From NCBI GenBank assembly GCA_036259355.1, contig DATABY010000046.1, positions 3,426 to 67,425 on the forward strand: a DNA stretch of 64,000 nucleotides, in the 5' to 3' direction. The DNA is from JALZDI01 sp036259355. Its GTDB lineage: Bacteria; Actinomycetota; Actinomycetes; Propionibacteriales; Nocardioidaceae. Positions 36,431 through 46,102 of the stretch are shown here, piece by piece (within the stretch, counting starts at the first letter, position 1; every line of letters starts with the position of its first letter). The notes beneath the pieces are model-generated. The model worked only from the letters and a program-made list of their open reading frames with translations, had not been told where the DNA came from and ran no database searches. A program made the translations under genes and the position numbers.

Positions 36431-36483
36431 GGCGTTTCGTCCCGAGCGCGCCTCGATGCGGAGACCGGACCCTTGTCCCGAAT

Positions 36484-36497
36484 CGGAACACGTTCTA
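36484..36497. promoter_or_regulatory. KstR operator 2, upstream of the mce4-type operon
   Basis: CGGAACACGTTCTA matches TNNAACNNGTTNNA except for the first base. Its final TA begins TAGTCT (36496-36501), a TANNNT -10 candidate, so bound KstR would cover the promoter. The yrbEA start is 88 bases downstream. Confidence 0.75.
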
Positions 36498-36585
36498 GTC
36501 TCATGCGTCGCCGTGGATCACACAGGCGAAGTTCGTCACCGGTGCAGACCGGGTAGAAGACCGACCGCTCGAGGAGGTGGGTGGC

Positions 36586-37359
36586 GTGGCCAATGTGGCG
36601 ACGAGCGCGCTGCGCTTCTCCGGAGAGTTCGCGGCGATGGCGGTCGACGTCACCAAGGCCATGCCGAGGCGGCCGTTCCAGTGGCGTGAGTGCGTGGAGC
36701 AGGCGTGGTTCATCGCCAGCGTCACGATCATGCCGACGATCCTGGTCTCGATCCCCTTCGGGGCGGTCATCTCGCTCCAGGTGGGCCAGCTCACCGGCCA
36801 GCTCGGTGCCCAGTCGTTCGCCGGGGCCTCCGCGGTGCTGGCCGTCGTACGGGAGGCGGCCCCGATCGCGGCGGCACTGCTGATCGCCGGAGCCGCCGGA
36901 TCGGCCATCTGTGCCGACCTGGGCTCGCGCACCATCCGCGAAGAGATCGCCGCGATGGAAGTGCTCGGGGTCAACCCGATCGCCAGGCTCGTGGTGCCGC
37001 GGGTGTTCGCGGCGATGTTCGTCGCCTTCTGGCTCAACGGACTGGTGATCGCGGCCGGCATCGCCGGCGGCTACTTCTTCCATGTCGTGATCCAGAACGG
37101 CTCGGCCGGCGCCTACCTGTCCTCGTTCACCGCGCTCGCCACGATGCCCGACCTGTACGTCAGCCTGATCAAGTCGGTCGTCTTCGCGTGGCTCGCCGCG
37201 ATCATGGGCTCGTACAAGGGCCTGACCGCCGGCGGCGGACCCAAGGGCGTCGGGCAGGCCGTCAACGAGTCGGTGATCGCCTCGTTCATGTTGCTGTTCA
37301 TGTTCAACGCGATCGCCAGCGCCATCTACTTCCAGGTCATCCCACAGCGGGGCCTGTGA
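36586..37359 (+). CDS. yrbE4A: Mce-associated ABC permease YrbE4A
   Basis: MlaE-type inner-membrane permease of 257 residues, half of the permease pair of an Mce lipid/steroid importer. Several hydrophobic helices; typical segments are VSIPFGAVISLQVGQL, GAAGSAICADLGSRTIREEI and AAMEVLGVNPIARLVVPR, where the EExxAMExxG-like loop contacts the ATPase (usually MceG, not in this window). GTG at 36586 follows AGGAGG by 8 bases; GTG at 36577 overlaps that site. First gene of the operon. Confidence 0.93.
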   Translation: MANVATSALRFSGEFAAMAVDVTKAMPRRPFQWRECVEQAWFIASVTIMPTILVSIPFGAVISLQVGQLTGQLGAQSFAGASAVLAVVREAAPIAAALLIAGAAGSAICADLGSRTIREEIAAMEVLGVNPIARLVVPRVFAAMFVAFWLNGLVIAAGIAGGYFFHVVIQNGSAGAYLSSFTALATMPDLYVSLIKSVVFAWLAAIMGSYKGLTAGGGPKGVGQAVNESVIASFMLLFMFNAIASAIYFQVIPQRGL

Positions 37360-38228
37360 TGGCGTCGAGCACGACCGTGGGTGGCGCGGCGCGCAAACCG
37401 GTGGTACCGGTCCGGCGGCTGGTGGACGGCCCGCGCGGCAAGCTCGAGCAGCTCGGCGACCAGCTGGTCTTCTACGTCAAGGCGCTCGCCTGGGCGCCGT
37501 ACTCCGTCAAGAACTACGGGCGCGAGATCCTGCGGCTGGTCGCCGACATCTCGTTCGGCACGGGCGGCTTGGCGATGATCGCCGGCAGCGTCGGCGTCAT
37601 CGCGTTCCTCGCCTTCTTCGCCGGCACCGAGGTCGGCATCCAGGGCTACGCGTCGCTCAGCCAGATCGGGGTCTCCAAGTTCACCGCGTTCATCTCGGCG
37701 TACTTCAACACCCGTGAGGTGGCTCCGCTGGTGTCGGCGATCGCGCTCGCGGCCACGGTCGGCGCGGGCTTCACCACGCAGCTCGGCGCGATGCGCATCA
37801 GCGAAGAGGTGGACGCGCTGGAGGTGATGGCGGTCCCGACGCTGCCCTATCTGGTGACCACGCGGATGATCGCCGGCTTCATCTCGGTGATCCCCCTCTA
37901 CATCGTCGCGCTGTTCGCCTCCTACCTGGCGCCTCGGCTGATCACCACCCAGATCTACGGCCAGTCCGCCGGCACCTACGACCACTACTTCATCGAGTTC
38001 CTCCCGCCCATCGACGTGCTGTGGTCGTTCGGCAAGCTGTTCGTGCTCGCCGTCGCGATCATCCTGATCCACTGCTACCACGGCTTCACGGCCTCGGGCG
38101 GTCCCGCGGGCGTCGGTGTCGCCGTCGGCCGGGCCATCCGCACGTCCATCGTCACGGTGATCGTCGCCGACTTCTTCCTCAGCTTCGCCATCTGGGGCTC
38201 CACCACGACCGTCCGGATCACGGGCTAG
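37359..38228 (+). CDS. yrbE4B: Mce-associated ABC permease YrbE4B
   Basis: Second MlaE-type permease, 289 residues, pairing with YrbE4A. Motifs: VGAGFTTQLGAMRISEEVDA, LEVMAVPTLPYLVTTR and a C-terminal GFTASGGPAGVGVAVGRA. The ATG shares one base with the yrbE4A stop (TGATG). A non-membrane N-terminal extension of about 60 residues is present. Confidence 0.93.
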   Translation: MASSTTVGGAARKPVVPVRRLVDGPRGKLEQLGDQLVFYVKALAWAPYSVKNYGREILRLVADISFGTGGLAMIAGSVGVIAFLAFFAGTEVGIQGYASLSQIGVSKFTAFISAYFNTREVAPLVSAIALAATVGAGFTTQLGAMRISEEVDALEVMAVPTLPYLVTTRMIAGFISVIPLYIVALFASYLAPRLITTQIYGQSAGTYDHYFIEFLPPIDVLWSFGKLFVLAVAIILIHCYHGFTASGGPAGVGVAVGRAIRTSIVTVIVADFFLSFAIWGSTTTVRITG

Positions 38229-38242
38229 GCAGTGACGAGCCG

Positions 38243-39565
38243 ATGCTGATGTCCGTGCGCCGCGACACCGCAGGTGAGCACCTGCGACTGATGGTGTGCG
38301 GTGTCGTGCTGTTGGCCATCGTCTCCGGCTTGATCGGGCTGTCCATCGCCCGCTACCTGAAGGTCTTCGAGCCGGGCGTGATGGTGACGCTGCGGGCCGA
38401 CGAGGCAGGCCTGATGCTGCCCAGGTACGGCGACGTGCGGCTGCACGGCGTGCTCGTCGGCCAGATCCGCGAGATCAGCCATACCGGCAAGCAGGCGCTG
38501 ATCGAGATCGCCATCCAGCCCGAACAGGCCGACGCGATCCCGGCCAACGTCGCGGTCGAGATCCTGCCCACCACACTGTTCGGGCAGAAGTACGTCTCGT
38601 TCGTCGATCCCCGTAACCCGTCCTCGGAGACGATCGCGGAGGGCGACGTGATCCCGCCGTCGCGGGTGCAGACGTCGACCGAGCTCAACCGCGTGCTCGC
38701 CAACCTGTTCGACCTGCTGCGCTCGGTCAAGCCGGCCGACCTGTCCTACACACTGAACGCGCTCGCCACCGCGCTCGAGGGCCGCGGCGACCAGATCGGC
38801 CGCTCGCTGGAGCAGCTGGGCAGCTACGTCACCGAGATCAACGAGCACATGCCGGCCATTCGGCGCGACATCAGGCTGTTCGCCGACGTGGCGGAGAACT
38901 ACTCCGAGGTGATGCCCGACTTCATGCGGTTGCTCCGCAACGCCACCGTGACCGGGCGCACGATCATCGACCAGCGCGGCCAGCTGAACGCGTTCTTCCG
39001 TGACGTGGCCGGGATGAGCGCGACGACCTCAGACTTCCTCAGAGCCAACGAGCACCGGCTCATCCGCCTCGGCGAGGTCGCGCGGCCCACGCTGGCACTG
39101 CTCGACACGTACTCGCCGCAGTATCCATGCCTGCTCAAGGGGATGCGCAAGTACGACAAGCTCCTGTCGGGCACCTTCTCCAACGGCCGGATCCACCAGT
39201 ACTTCGAGATCGGTACCGACCAGGACCGCGGGTACGAGCCCCGGGACAAGCCGGTCTACGGGGAGACCGGTCACGGTCCCTGGTGCGCCGGCCTGCCCAA
39301 CCCCGAGATCCCGGCTCCGCCGATCTCGTTCAAGGACGGCACCAACATCGACAACGAGCCCGACAGCCGGCTGCCGGCGGACCTGCAGCCGTTCTTCGGT
39401 CCGTCCTCGTTCGACCCCACCAGCGGGTTCGCGGGCACCGAGGCCGAGCAGACCGTGGTCAACGCCCTGCTGACCGACGAGGCCGGCGTGCCGGTGGACG
39501 AGATCGGCGACGTGACCACGCTGCTCTACGGGCCGCTGGTGCGCGGGGAGGTGGTCGGCGGGTGA
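38243..39565 (+). CDS. mce4A: Mce4A-type MlaD-domain protein
   Basis: First Mce protein of the steroid importer, 440 residues. One N-terminal helix (LMVCGVVLLAIVSGLIGLS), an MlaD domain (about 45-130; GVMVTLRADEAGLMLPRYGD, VRLHGVLVGQI), then a helical tube-forming part and a Pro-rich C-terminus. Mce subunits A-F form a hexameric channel between membrane and outer envelope. ATG at 38243 or 38249; the operon continues with 4-base overlaps. Confidence 0.9.
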   Translation: MLMSVRRDTAGEHLRLMVCGVVLLAIVSGLIGLSIARYLKVFEPGVMVTLRADEAGLMLPRYGDVRLHGVLVGQIREISHTGKQALIEIAIQPEQADAIPANVAVEILPTTLFGQKYVSFVDPRNPSSETIAEGDVIPPSRVQTSTELNRVLANLFDLLRSVKPADLSYTLNALATALEGRGDQIGRSLEQLGSYVTEINEHMPAIRRDIRLFADVAENYSEVMPDFMRLLRNATVTGRTIIDQRGQLNAFFRDVAGMSATTSDFLRANEHRLIRLGEVARPTLALLDTYSPQYPCLLKGMRKYDKLLSGTFSNGRIHQYFEIGTDQDRGYEPRDKPVYGETGHGPWCAGLPNPEIPAPPISFKDGTNIDNEPDSRLPADLQPFFGPSSFDPTSGFAGTEAEQTVVNALLTDEAGVPVDEIGDVTTLLYGPLVRGEVVGG

Positions 39566-40635
39566 ACTCGCGCAACCGCACCTTCGTCGCCGCGGCCGTG
39601 AAGGTGGCGATCTTCACGCTGACCTCCGCGGTCGTGACCACGACGCTGGTGCTGATCATGGGCAACTTCGCGCTCGGCAGCACCCAGAGCTACAGCGCGC
39701 TGTTCGCCAACGCCAGCCAGCTGCAGGAGGGGGACGACGTCCGGGTCGCCGGTGTATCGGTGGGCCAGGTCGAGTCCGTTGACATCGAGGATCGCACCCG
39801 CGCGCGGGTGACGTTCTCGGTCGCCGACGACCTGCTCCTGACCAGCACCAGCCGTGCGGAGATCCGCTACCTCAACCTGGTCGGCAACCGCTATCTGGCG
39901 CTGACCCGGGGCAGCGGCGGCGGGACACCGCTGGAGGAGGATGCCACGATCCCGCAGGCGCGCACCCAGCCGGCGCTCGACCTCACCGTGTTGTTCGACG
40001 GCTTCAAGCCGCTGTTCCACGCACTGGAGCCGTCACAGGTCAACCAGCTGTCGATGAACATCATCCGCACGCTGCAGGGCGAGGGCGGCACGGTGCGCAG
40101 CCTGCTGGAGCACACCGCCTCGCTCACCAACCACATCGCCGACCGCGACGAGCTCATCGGCGAGGTCATCACCAACCTCAACGAGACCCTCGGCACCGTC
40201 ACGCGGCGGCGCCGCCAGGTCGTGGAGCTGGTCGACCAGATGCAGCGCTGGGTGAGCGGACTCGCCGAGGAGCGCAGGACCATCGGCGCATCGCTGGGCA
40301 GTATCGAGTCGCTGACCACGGCCACCGCTGACCTGCTGCGCCAGGGCCGTCCGTACATCAAGAAGGACGTGGAGCACCTGCGGCGCGTGCTCGACACCCT
40401 CGCCGAACCCCAGAACCAGAAGTTCCTCGACGAGCTGCTGGACCGGCTCCCGGAGAAGCTCACCGACCAGGCGCGCACCGGCACCTACGGGTCCTGGTAC
40501 CAGTACTACTTCTGCGACTTCAACGGCAGCATCATCCTGCCCGAGCTGCCGGGCGACATCGACGAGCAGTTGCAGCCACAGCTGAGGGACGTCAGCTTCT
40601 ACAGCACCGCGGCGAGGTGTGACTCGGTCGAATGA
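39562..40635 (+). CDS. mce4B: Mce4B-type MlaD-domain protein
   Basis: Mce subunit of 357 residues: N-terminal helix (VAIFTLTSAVVTTTLVLIM), MlaD domain with LQEGDDVRVAGVSVGQVESV and YLNLVGNRYLAL, then helices. A late cysteine pair region (YQYYFCDFNGSIILPEL) is typical of MceB. GTG at 39562 overlaps the mce4A stop by 4 bases. Confidence 0.9.
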   Translation: MNSRNRTFVAAAVKVAIFTLTSAVVTTTLVLIMGNFALGSTQSYSALFANASQLQEGDDVRVAGVSVGQVESVDIEDRTRARVTFSVADDLLLTSTSRAEIRYLNLVGNRYLALTRGSGGGTPLEEDATIPQARTQPALDLTVLFDGFKPLFHALEPSQVNQLSMNIIRTLQGEGGTVRSLLEHTASLTNHIADRDELIGEVITNLNETLGTVTRRRRQVVELVDQMQRWVSGLAEERRTIGASLGSIESLTTATADLLRQGRPYIKKDVEHLRRVLDTLAEPQNQKFLDELLDRLPEKLTDQARTGTYGSWYQYYFCDFNGSIILPELPGDIDEQLQPQLRDVSFYSTAARCDSVE

Positions 40636-41615
40636 GAAGCCTCACCGAACGCAACGTGATGCCCTACGGCGCCGCCGCGCTGGCGGTCCTGGTGGCGTTG
40701 CTGCTCGCGTCCTTCAACCTCAGCAAGATGCCCGGGTTCGCCGGCGACACCTACCAGGCGGCGTTCTCCGACGCCGGCGGGATCAAGCCCGGCGACGGCG
40801 TGCAGGTCGCCGGTGTCGACGTGGGACGGGTCGACGAGGTCGAGATCGACGGCGACCACGTGGTGGTGCACTTCGAGGTCACGGGGCCGGCGGAGTTCGG
40901 CCCCCGCAGTGGCGCGTCGGTCGAGGTGCTGAACCTGCTGGGCGAGAAGTACCTCGAGCTGCACCCCGCCGGCGGCGGCCAGATGGAGGAGGACGCCACG
41001 ATCCCGATGTCGCGGACGGAGTCGGCGTACGACATCGTGCACACCCTCGGCGACCTGACCTCACGCACACAGCAGATCGACACCGACCAGCTGGCCGGCG
41101 CGCTGGACACGCTCAGCGACACCTTCCGCGGGTCGACCGACGAGGTCCGCGGGAGCCTGCAGGGCCTGTCCCGGCTGTCGCGCACGATCGCCGGCCGCGA
41201 CGCCGAGCTGCAGACCCTGCTGGACCGTGCCCACGAGACCGCGCAGATCCTCGACTCGCGCAAGGGCCAGCTGACCACGCTGATGCGGGACGGCGAGATG
41301 CTGCTGGCCGAGCTGCGAGCGCGGCGGGAGGTCATCCACGGGCTGCTGGTCGGTGCCGACGAGCTGTCGCGCCAGCTGACCGGGCTGGTGCGGGAGAACG
41401 AGGACGAGCTGGAGCCGGCGCTGCGCCAGATCGAGACCGTGACGCAGCTGCTGCAGGACAACCGCCGGCAGATCGACGCGACCATCCGCGCGCTCGAGCC
41501 CTACGCGCTGATCCTCATGGACATCGTCGGTAGCGGCCCGTGGTTCGACGCCTGGCTCTACAACGTGGGCGGCCCGGACTTCCAGCCGGGCCGGCCGCCC
41601 GAGGGCGAGCGGTGA
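40632..41615 (+). CDS. mce4C: Mce4C-type MlaD-domain protein
   Basis: Mce subunit of 327 residues. N-terminal helix (AALAVLVALLLASFNLS), MlaD domain with IKPGDGVQVAGVDVGRVDEV and VLNLLGEKYLELHP, then a long coiled helical part (SRLSRTIAGRDAELQTLLDR; LTGLVRENEDELEPALRQ). ATG overlaps the mce4B stop by 4 bases. Confidence 0.9.
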   Translation: MRSLTERNVMPYGAAALAVLVALLLASFNLSKMPGFAGDTYQAAFSDAGGIKPGDGVQVAGVDVGRVDEVEIDGDHVVVHFEVTGPAEFGPRSGASVEVLNLLGEKYLELHPAGGGQMEEDATIPMSRTESAYDIVHTLGDLTSRTQQIDTDQLAGALDTLSDTFRGSTDEVRGSLQGLSRLSRTIAGRDAELQTLLDRAHETAQILDSRKGQLTTLMRDGEMLLAELRARREVIHGLLVGADELSRQLTGLVRENEDELEPALRQIETVTQLLQDNRRQIDATIRALEPYALILMDIVGSGPWFDAWLYNVGGPDFQPGRPPEGER

Positions 41616-42796
41616 GCGCGATGAACCCATCCGTGCAGCTGTGGACCAAGGTCATGGCCGTCCTGGCCGTGGTCGCGCTCGCCGTGGCGGGGTTCGTGGT
41701 GCTGCGCCCGGCCGCGGACATGAAGACGGTGACCGCACACTTCCCGCGCACGGTCAGCCTCTTCGAGGGCAACGAGGTGCGCATCCTCGGCGTGCCCGTC
41801 GGCACGGTCACCGCGATCGTGCCCGAGGGCAACTCCGTCCGTGTCGACATGGAGTACGACGCGGAGTACGACCTGCCCGCCGACGCCAAGGCGGTCATCG
41901 TCACCCCGACCCTGGTGGCCGACCGGTTCGTGCAGCTCACGCCCCCCTACTCGGGCGGTCCCGCGCTGGAGGACGGCGAGGACATCGGGCTGCGCGACAC
42001 CGCCGTACCCGTCGAGCTCGACCAGGTCTACGAGGGACTGGACTCGCTGTCGGTCGCGCTCGGGCCCAACGGCGTCAACAGCGACGGCTCGCTGGCGGAG
42101 CTGCTGTCGGTCGGTGCCGACACGCTGGACGGGCAGGGTGCCGACGTCAACCGGATGATCGGCGACCTGGCGCGGACCGTGGACACATTCAACCGCGGCA
42201 AGGGCGATCTGTTCGGGACCGTGCGGTCGCTGCAGCGGTTCACCACGCACCTGGCGGCGAACGACAACCAGGTGCGCGACTTCATCGCGCTGATGGCCGA
42301 CGTGTCCATCCAGCTGGAGGGCGAGCGCGAGGAGATCCGCCGGGCGTTGGCGAGCCTCGCCGTCGCGCTCGGCACGGTCGAGCGCTTCGTGCGCGAGAAC
42401 AAGGGCATCATCGAGCGTGACGTCGCCAAGCTCGCCGACGTCAGCGGCATGCTGGCCCGGCACCACGAGCTGCTCGGGACCCTGCTGGAGAAGGGTCCGC
42501 TCGGCCTCAACAACCTGATCCTGGCGTTCGACTCCTCCACCGGGTCCATCGGCTCCCGCCTGCACATGGGTCCGACGGTGGACAACTTCCGCGGTCTGCT
42601 GTGCACCTGGATCTACGCCGCCGAGCTGCCTGACGCCAAGACCTCGTGCAACCTGGTCAAGCGCCTGCTCGCGCCGCTGGACCCCGTGTTCGACGGCGTC
42701 GCCGACGGGATCGAGGGCCGTAACAGCCCGATTCCGCTGCAGGGACGGCCCGGCAGCGGTCGCGGGCTGCGCGACCTGCTGGAGGGGCTGCGATGA
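41612..42796 (+). CDS. mce4D: Mce4D-type MlaD-domain protein
   Basis: Mce subunit of 394 residues with N-terminal helix (VMAVLAVVALAVAGFVVL), MlaD domain (FEGNEVRILGVPVGTVTAI; VTPTLVADRFVQLTPPY) and helical region ending near LCTWIYAAELPDAKTSC. GTG at 41612 overlaps the mce4C stop; an ATG at 41621 is an alternative start. Confidence 0.9.
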   Translation: MSAMNPSVQLWTKVMAVLAVVALAVAGFVVLRPAADMKTVTAHFPRTVSLFEGNEVRILGVPVGTVTAIVPEGNSVRVDMEYDAEYDLPADAKAVIVTPTLVADRFVQLTPPYSGGPALEDGEDIGLRDTAVPVELDQVYEGLDSLSVALGPNGVNSDGSLAELLSVGADTLDGQGADVNRMIGDLARTVDTFNRGKGDLFGTVRSLQRFTTHLAANDNQVRDFIALMADVSIQLEGEREEIRRALASLAVALGTVERFVRENKGIIERDVAKLADVSGMLARHHELLGTLLEKGPLGLNNLILAFDSSTGSIGSRLHMGPTVDNFRGLLCTWIYAAELPDAKTSCNLVKRLLAPLDPVFDGVADGIEGRNSPIPLQGRPGSGRGLRDLLEGLR

Positions 42797-44247
42797 GCGG
42801 GTGCAGGGGACGGCGGACGGCCCGCTGGCGGCGGGCCGCGGTGGCCGGGGTCCTCGCGTCGCTGCTGAGCAGCGTGACGGCCTGTGACTTCGACGGTGCC
42901 TACGACCTGCCGCTGCCGTCCGGCGTCGAGCTCGGCGAGCAGCCGTTCGAGGTGACCGCGGAGTTCCGCGACGTCATCAGCCTCGTGCCCAAGTCGGAGG
43001 TGCGGGTCGACGACGTCGCCGTCGGCCAGGTCAGCGACGTGACGCGCGACGGTTGGCACGCCGAGGTGACTCTGCTGCTGCAGAAGGACGTGCGGCTGCC
43101 CGACAACGCGATCGCCGAGATCCGCCAGACCAGCCTGCTCGGGGAGAAGTACGTCGCACTCCAGCGCGGGCCGACCGCCCCGCAGGGACGCCTGTCCGAC
43201 GGCGACCACATCACCCTGGCGAGCACTGGCCGCAACCCGGAGGTCGAGGAGGTCCTCGGCGCCCTCTCGCTGCTGCTGCACGGCGGAGGCATCGCCCAGC
43301 TCCAGACCATCTCCCGGGAGCTCAACGCGGTGATGAACGGCCGGCAGGACCGCATCGGAGTGGTGTTCCGCGAGCTCGACACGCTCGTCAGCAACCTCGA
43401 TGACCAGCGCGAGCAGATCTTCCGCGCGATGGAGGGGCTGAACCGACTGTCCCGGACGCTGAACGCCGAGAAGCGCACGTTCACGCGGGCGCTCGACACG
43501 ATGGGGCCGGCACTGCGCATTCTCGCCGACCAGCGCGACCAGCTCGTGCGGATGCTCGAGGGCATGTCCGAGCTCGGCCGGGTCGGCACCCGGGTCATCA
43601 ACCGCACGAGCGACAACACCCTGGCCGCGCTGCGCCACCTGCAGCCGATCCTGAACGGGCTGGCGAAGGCCGGCGACGCGTTGCCGCTCTCGACCGAGCT
43701 GCTCATCAGCTTTCCGTTCCCCGACGAGGCGCTCGAGGTCATCCACGGCGACTTCGCCAACGCGTCCGGCCGGTTCAACCTCGACATCGAGGAGCTGTAC
43801 TACAACTTCACCGGCGGCGACCGGCTGCCGCGGCTGCCCGACGTCAAGCTGCCCGACCTGCCGCTTCCGGGGCCGAACGGTCCGAAGCTGCCGAGCCGGC
43901 CTGACCGCCCGCGGCTCCCGGCACCCGACCTGCCCACACCCGACCTGCCGACGCCGACGGTGCCGGGTGCGCGCGAGCTCCGCCGCCTGTGCGAGCAGGT
44001 CACCGGGCCACTGCGTGCCCTGCCACGCGCGCTGCGCGGGCCGTGCTCCTCGCCGCAGGACCTCGACCGCCGGCAGGTGCGCCGGTCGCTGCGGCTGGTG
44101 TGCGCGCTGCCGACGCTGCCGAGCTCGCCGCTGGCGATCAGGGTGTGTGGCCGGCAGCGGTCCGGCGACGGTGGCGGCCTGCTCGACGGGCTTCCCGGCG
44201 GTGCGGTGGGCGACCAGGGCGGGCTGCTCTCGGGAGGGCTCGGATGA
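42793..44247 (+). CDS. mce4E: Mce4E-type lipoprotein
   Basis: Lipidated Mce subunit of 484 residues (LprN type). The signal ends in the lipobox SSVTAC. The MlaD domain (VPKSEVRVDDVAVGQVSDV; IRQTSLLGEKYVALQ) and helical part are followed by a Pro/Asp/Leu-rich stretch (DLPTPDLPTPTVP) and a Gly-rich end. The proline repeats at about 365-405 may span the peptidoglycan. ATG overlaps the mce4D stop. Confidence 0.9.
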   Translation: MSGCRGRRTARWRRAAVAGVLASLLSSVTACDFDGAYDLPLPSGVELGEQPFEVTAEFRDVISLVPKSEVRVDDVAVGQVSDVTRDGWHAEVTLLLQKDVRLPDNAIAEIRQTSLLGEKYVALQRGPTAPQGRLSDGDHITLASTGRNPEVEEVLGALSLLLHGGGIAQLQTISRELNAVMNGRQDRIGVVFRELDTLVSNLDDQREQIFRAMEGLNRLSRTLNAEKRTFTRALDTMGPALRILADQRDQLVRMLEGMSELGRVGTRVINRTSDNTLAALRHLQPILNGLAKAGDALPLSTELLISFPFPDEALEVIHGDFANASGRFNLDIEELYYNFTGGDRLPRLPDVKLPDLPLPGPNGPKLPSRPDRPRLPAPDLPTPDLPTPTVPGARELRRLCEQVTGPLRALPRALRGPCSSPQDLDRRQVRRSLRLVCALPTLPSSPLAIRVCGRQRSGDGGGLLDGLPGGAVGDQGGLLSGGLG

Positions 44248-45515
44248 CACGCGCGGTCAAGATCCGGCTGATCGCCTTCGGCCTCCTGAGCGCCTTCGGC
44301 ATCTTCTACGCCAGCGCCAACTACCTCGGCCTGGTCGACACGCTGCTCGACCGCGGCTACACGGTGGTCGCCGAGCTCGGCGACTCCGGCGGGCTGTACG
44401 TGGGCTCGGAGGTCACCTACCGCGGCGTGCCGATCGGCAACGTCGGCGAGATGGAGGTCACCCCCGACGGCGTCCGGGCCGACCTCGAGATCGAGGAGGG
44501 CTGGCAGGTCCCGGCGGGTACGCGCGCGGAGGTGCACAACGAGTCGGCGGTCGGGGAGCAGTACATCGACCTGCTTCCGGAGACAGCCAGCGCGCCGTAC
44601 CTCGAGGACGGGAGCGTGATCCGGCAGGCGCAGACGGACACACCGCTGCCGGAGGAGAAGCTGCTCCTGCACGTCAACGACCTGCTCACGTCGGTGCCGC
44701 GCGACGACCTGCGCACGGTGGTCGACGAGCTCGGCAACGCGTTCGAGGGCACCGCACCGGAGCTGCAGCGGCTGATCGACGGCGGCACGTCGCTGATCGA
44801 CACCGCCCACCGCAACCTGCCGCAGACTACCCGGCTGATCCTCGACGCCCAACGCGTGCTGGCCACGCAGGACCAGCAGGCCGGCAACATCGCCACGCTC
44901 GCCGACAACCTCGCCGACCTCACGCAGACGCTGCGCAGCAGCGACGGGGACCTGCGCCGGGTCCTCCGGAACGGGGCCTCGGGGTCGCGCCAGATCCAGG
45001 ACCTCGTCCGGCGGATCGGGCCCACCATGCCGGTGCTGCTGGAGAACTTCACCACGCTCGGCCAGGTCACGACGGTGCGGCTCCCCGCCGTGGAGCAGCT
45101 GCTCGTCGCGTTCCCGCGGGTGATCTCGAGCGGTTTCACCGGAACCACCCCGGACGGGTACGGTCACGTCAACCTGCAGTTCGCGCAGGACCCGCCGGTG
45201 TGTCGGGAGGGTTACCTGCCCGAACACATGTGGCGGAGCCCGATGGAGACCACCGACGGCGTGCTGCACGACGAGGTGCGCTGCGAGGAGCCACTGCCGA
45301 CAACCCCGCGCGGCGCCAAGCACGCACCGAAGTTCGGGTCGCCTGACCCGGGCAGCACCAGCGCGAACCGCACGGCACCCTTCGCCGCCACCACCGGCGA
45401 CGTGGTGACGCCGGATGGGCGACGGTTCACCGTTCGCGCCAACGGAGGGCAGCAGGAACTGTTCGGAGAGGACTCATGGCGATGGATGCTGATCGGCCCG
45501 CTGACGCGGAGGTGA
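44244..45515 (+). CDS. mce4F: Mce4F-type MlaD-domain protein
   Basis: Last Mce subunit, 423 residues. N-terminal helix (LIAFGLLSAFGIFYASA), MlaD domain (LYVGSEVTYRGVPIGNVGEM; VGEQYIDLLPE), helical region and polar C-terminus. Overlaps mce4E by 4 bases and the next gene by 40 bases. Confidence 0.9.
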   Translation: MTRAVKIRLIAFGLLSAFGIFYASANYLGLVDTLLDRGYTVVAELGDSGGLYVGSEVTYRGVPIGNVGEMEVTPDGVRADLEIEEGWQVPAGTRAEVHNESAVGEQYIDLLPETASAPYLEDGSVIRQAQTDTPLPEEKLLLHVNDLLTSVPRDDLRTVVDELGNAFEGTAPELQRLIDGGTSLIDTAHRNLPQTTRLILDAQRVLATQDQQAGNIATLADNLADLTQTLRSSDGDLRRVLRNGASGSRQIQDLVRRIGPTMPVLLENFTTLGQVTTVRLPAVEQLLVAFPRVISSGFTGTTPDGYGHVNLQFAQDPPVCREGYLPEHMWRSPMETTDGVLHDEVRCEEPLPTTPRGAKHAPKFGSPDPGSTSANRTAPFAATTGDVVTPDGRRFTVRANGGQQELFGEDSWRWMLIGPLTRR

Positions 45516-46024
45516 GCGCGGCAAGGTGGTCCCGCTTCCGTGCGGCGCCGCCGCGCTGGCTGACCGTGCTGCTGGCGGCGGTGCTGGCTGGACTGCTGGC
45601 GACAGGCGGCGTGCTCGGCTGGCAGCTGCGTGAGGCGCAGGCGCAGCAGGACCGGCATACCGCCATCCTGCAGGCGGCGGCCGAGCACACCGGCAACTTC
45701 TTGACGATGGACTACCGGCAGGCGAGACGCGACACCGCGAAGGTGATCGCCGGGGCGACCGGAGAGTTCCGGAAGCAGTACTCGGGCAGCCGGAGCCGGC
45801 TGCACAAGCTGGTGGAGCAGAACAAGTCGGTGTCGACCGGCAAGGTGCTGGCGACCGGTGTCGTGTCCGCCGACGCCGACTCCGCGCGGGTGATCGTCGT
45901 CGCCGACAGCGACGTCACGAACATCTCGACGAAGGAGCCGCAGCCACGGCACTACCGGCTGCAGCTCGACCTCGCCAAACAGGGCGGACGCTGGCTCCTG
46001 GCCAGCCTGCAGTTCGTGGGATAG
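45476..46024 (+). CDS. Mce-associated membrane protein 1
   Basis: Mas-type protein of 182 residues: one membrane helix (LTVLLAAVLAGLLATGGVL), then an exported NTF2-like domain (RHTAILQAAAEHTGNFLTMD; FRKQYSGSRSRLHKLVEQ; GGRWLLASLQFVG). Such proteins stabilise the Mce complex (Rv3492c/Rv3493c beside mce4 in M. tuberculosis). ATG at 45476 with GGAGAGGA upstream starts inside mce4F; ATG 45482 is the alternative. Confidence 0.85.
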   Translation: MAMDADRPADAEVSAARWSRFRAAPPRWLTVLLAAVLAGLLATGGVLGWQLREAQAQQDRHTAILQAAAEHTGNFLTMDYRQARRDTAKVIAGATGEFRKQYSGSRSRLHKLVEQNKSVSTGKVLATGVVSADADSARVIVVADSDVTNISTKEPQPRHYRLQLDLAKQGGRWLLASLQFVG

Positions 46025-46102
46025 GCGGGTTCGCGGATGCAGTCCGACACGGGAATGGACATCGAGCGGGACACTGGAGTGACGACGAGGCGTGGGAGAA
46101 CG

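Noticed and set aside
43800..45323. 507-codon minus-strand frame in the mce region
   Set aside because: Antisense to mce4E/mce4F, which have MlaD domains and tight 4-base overlaps.
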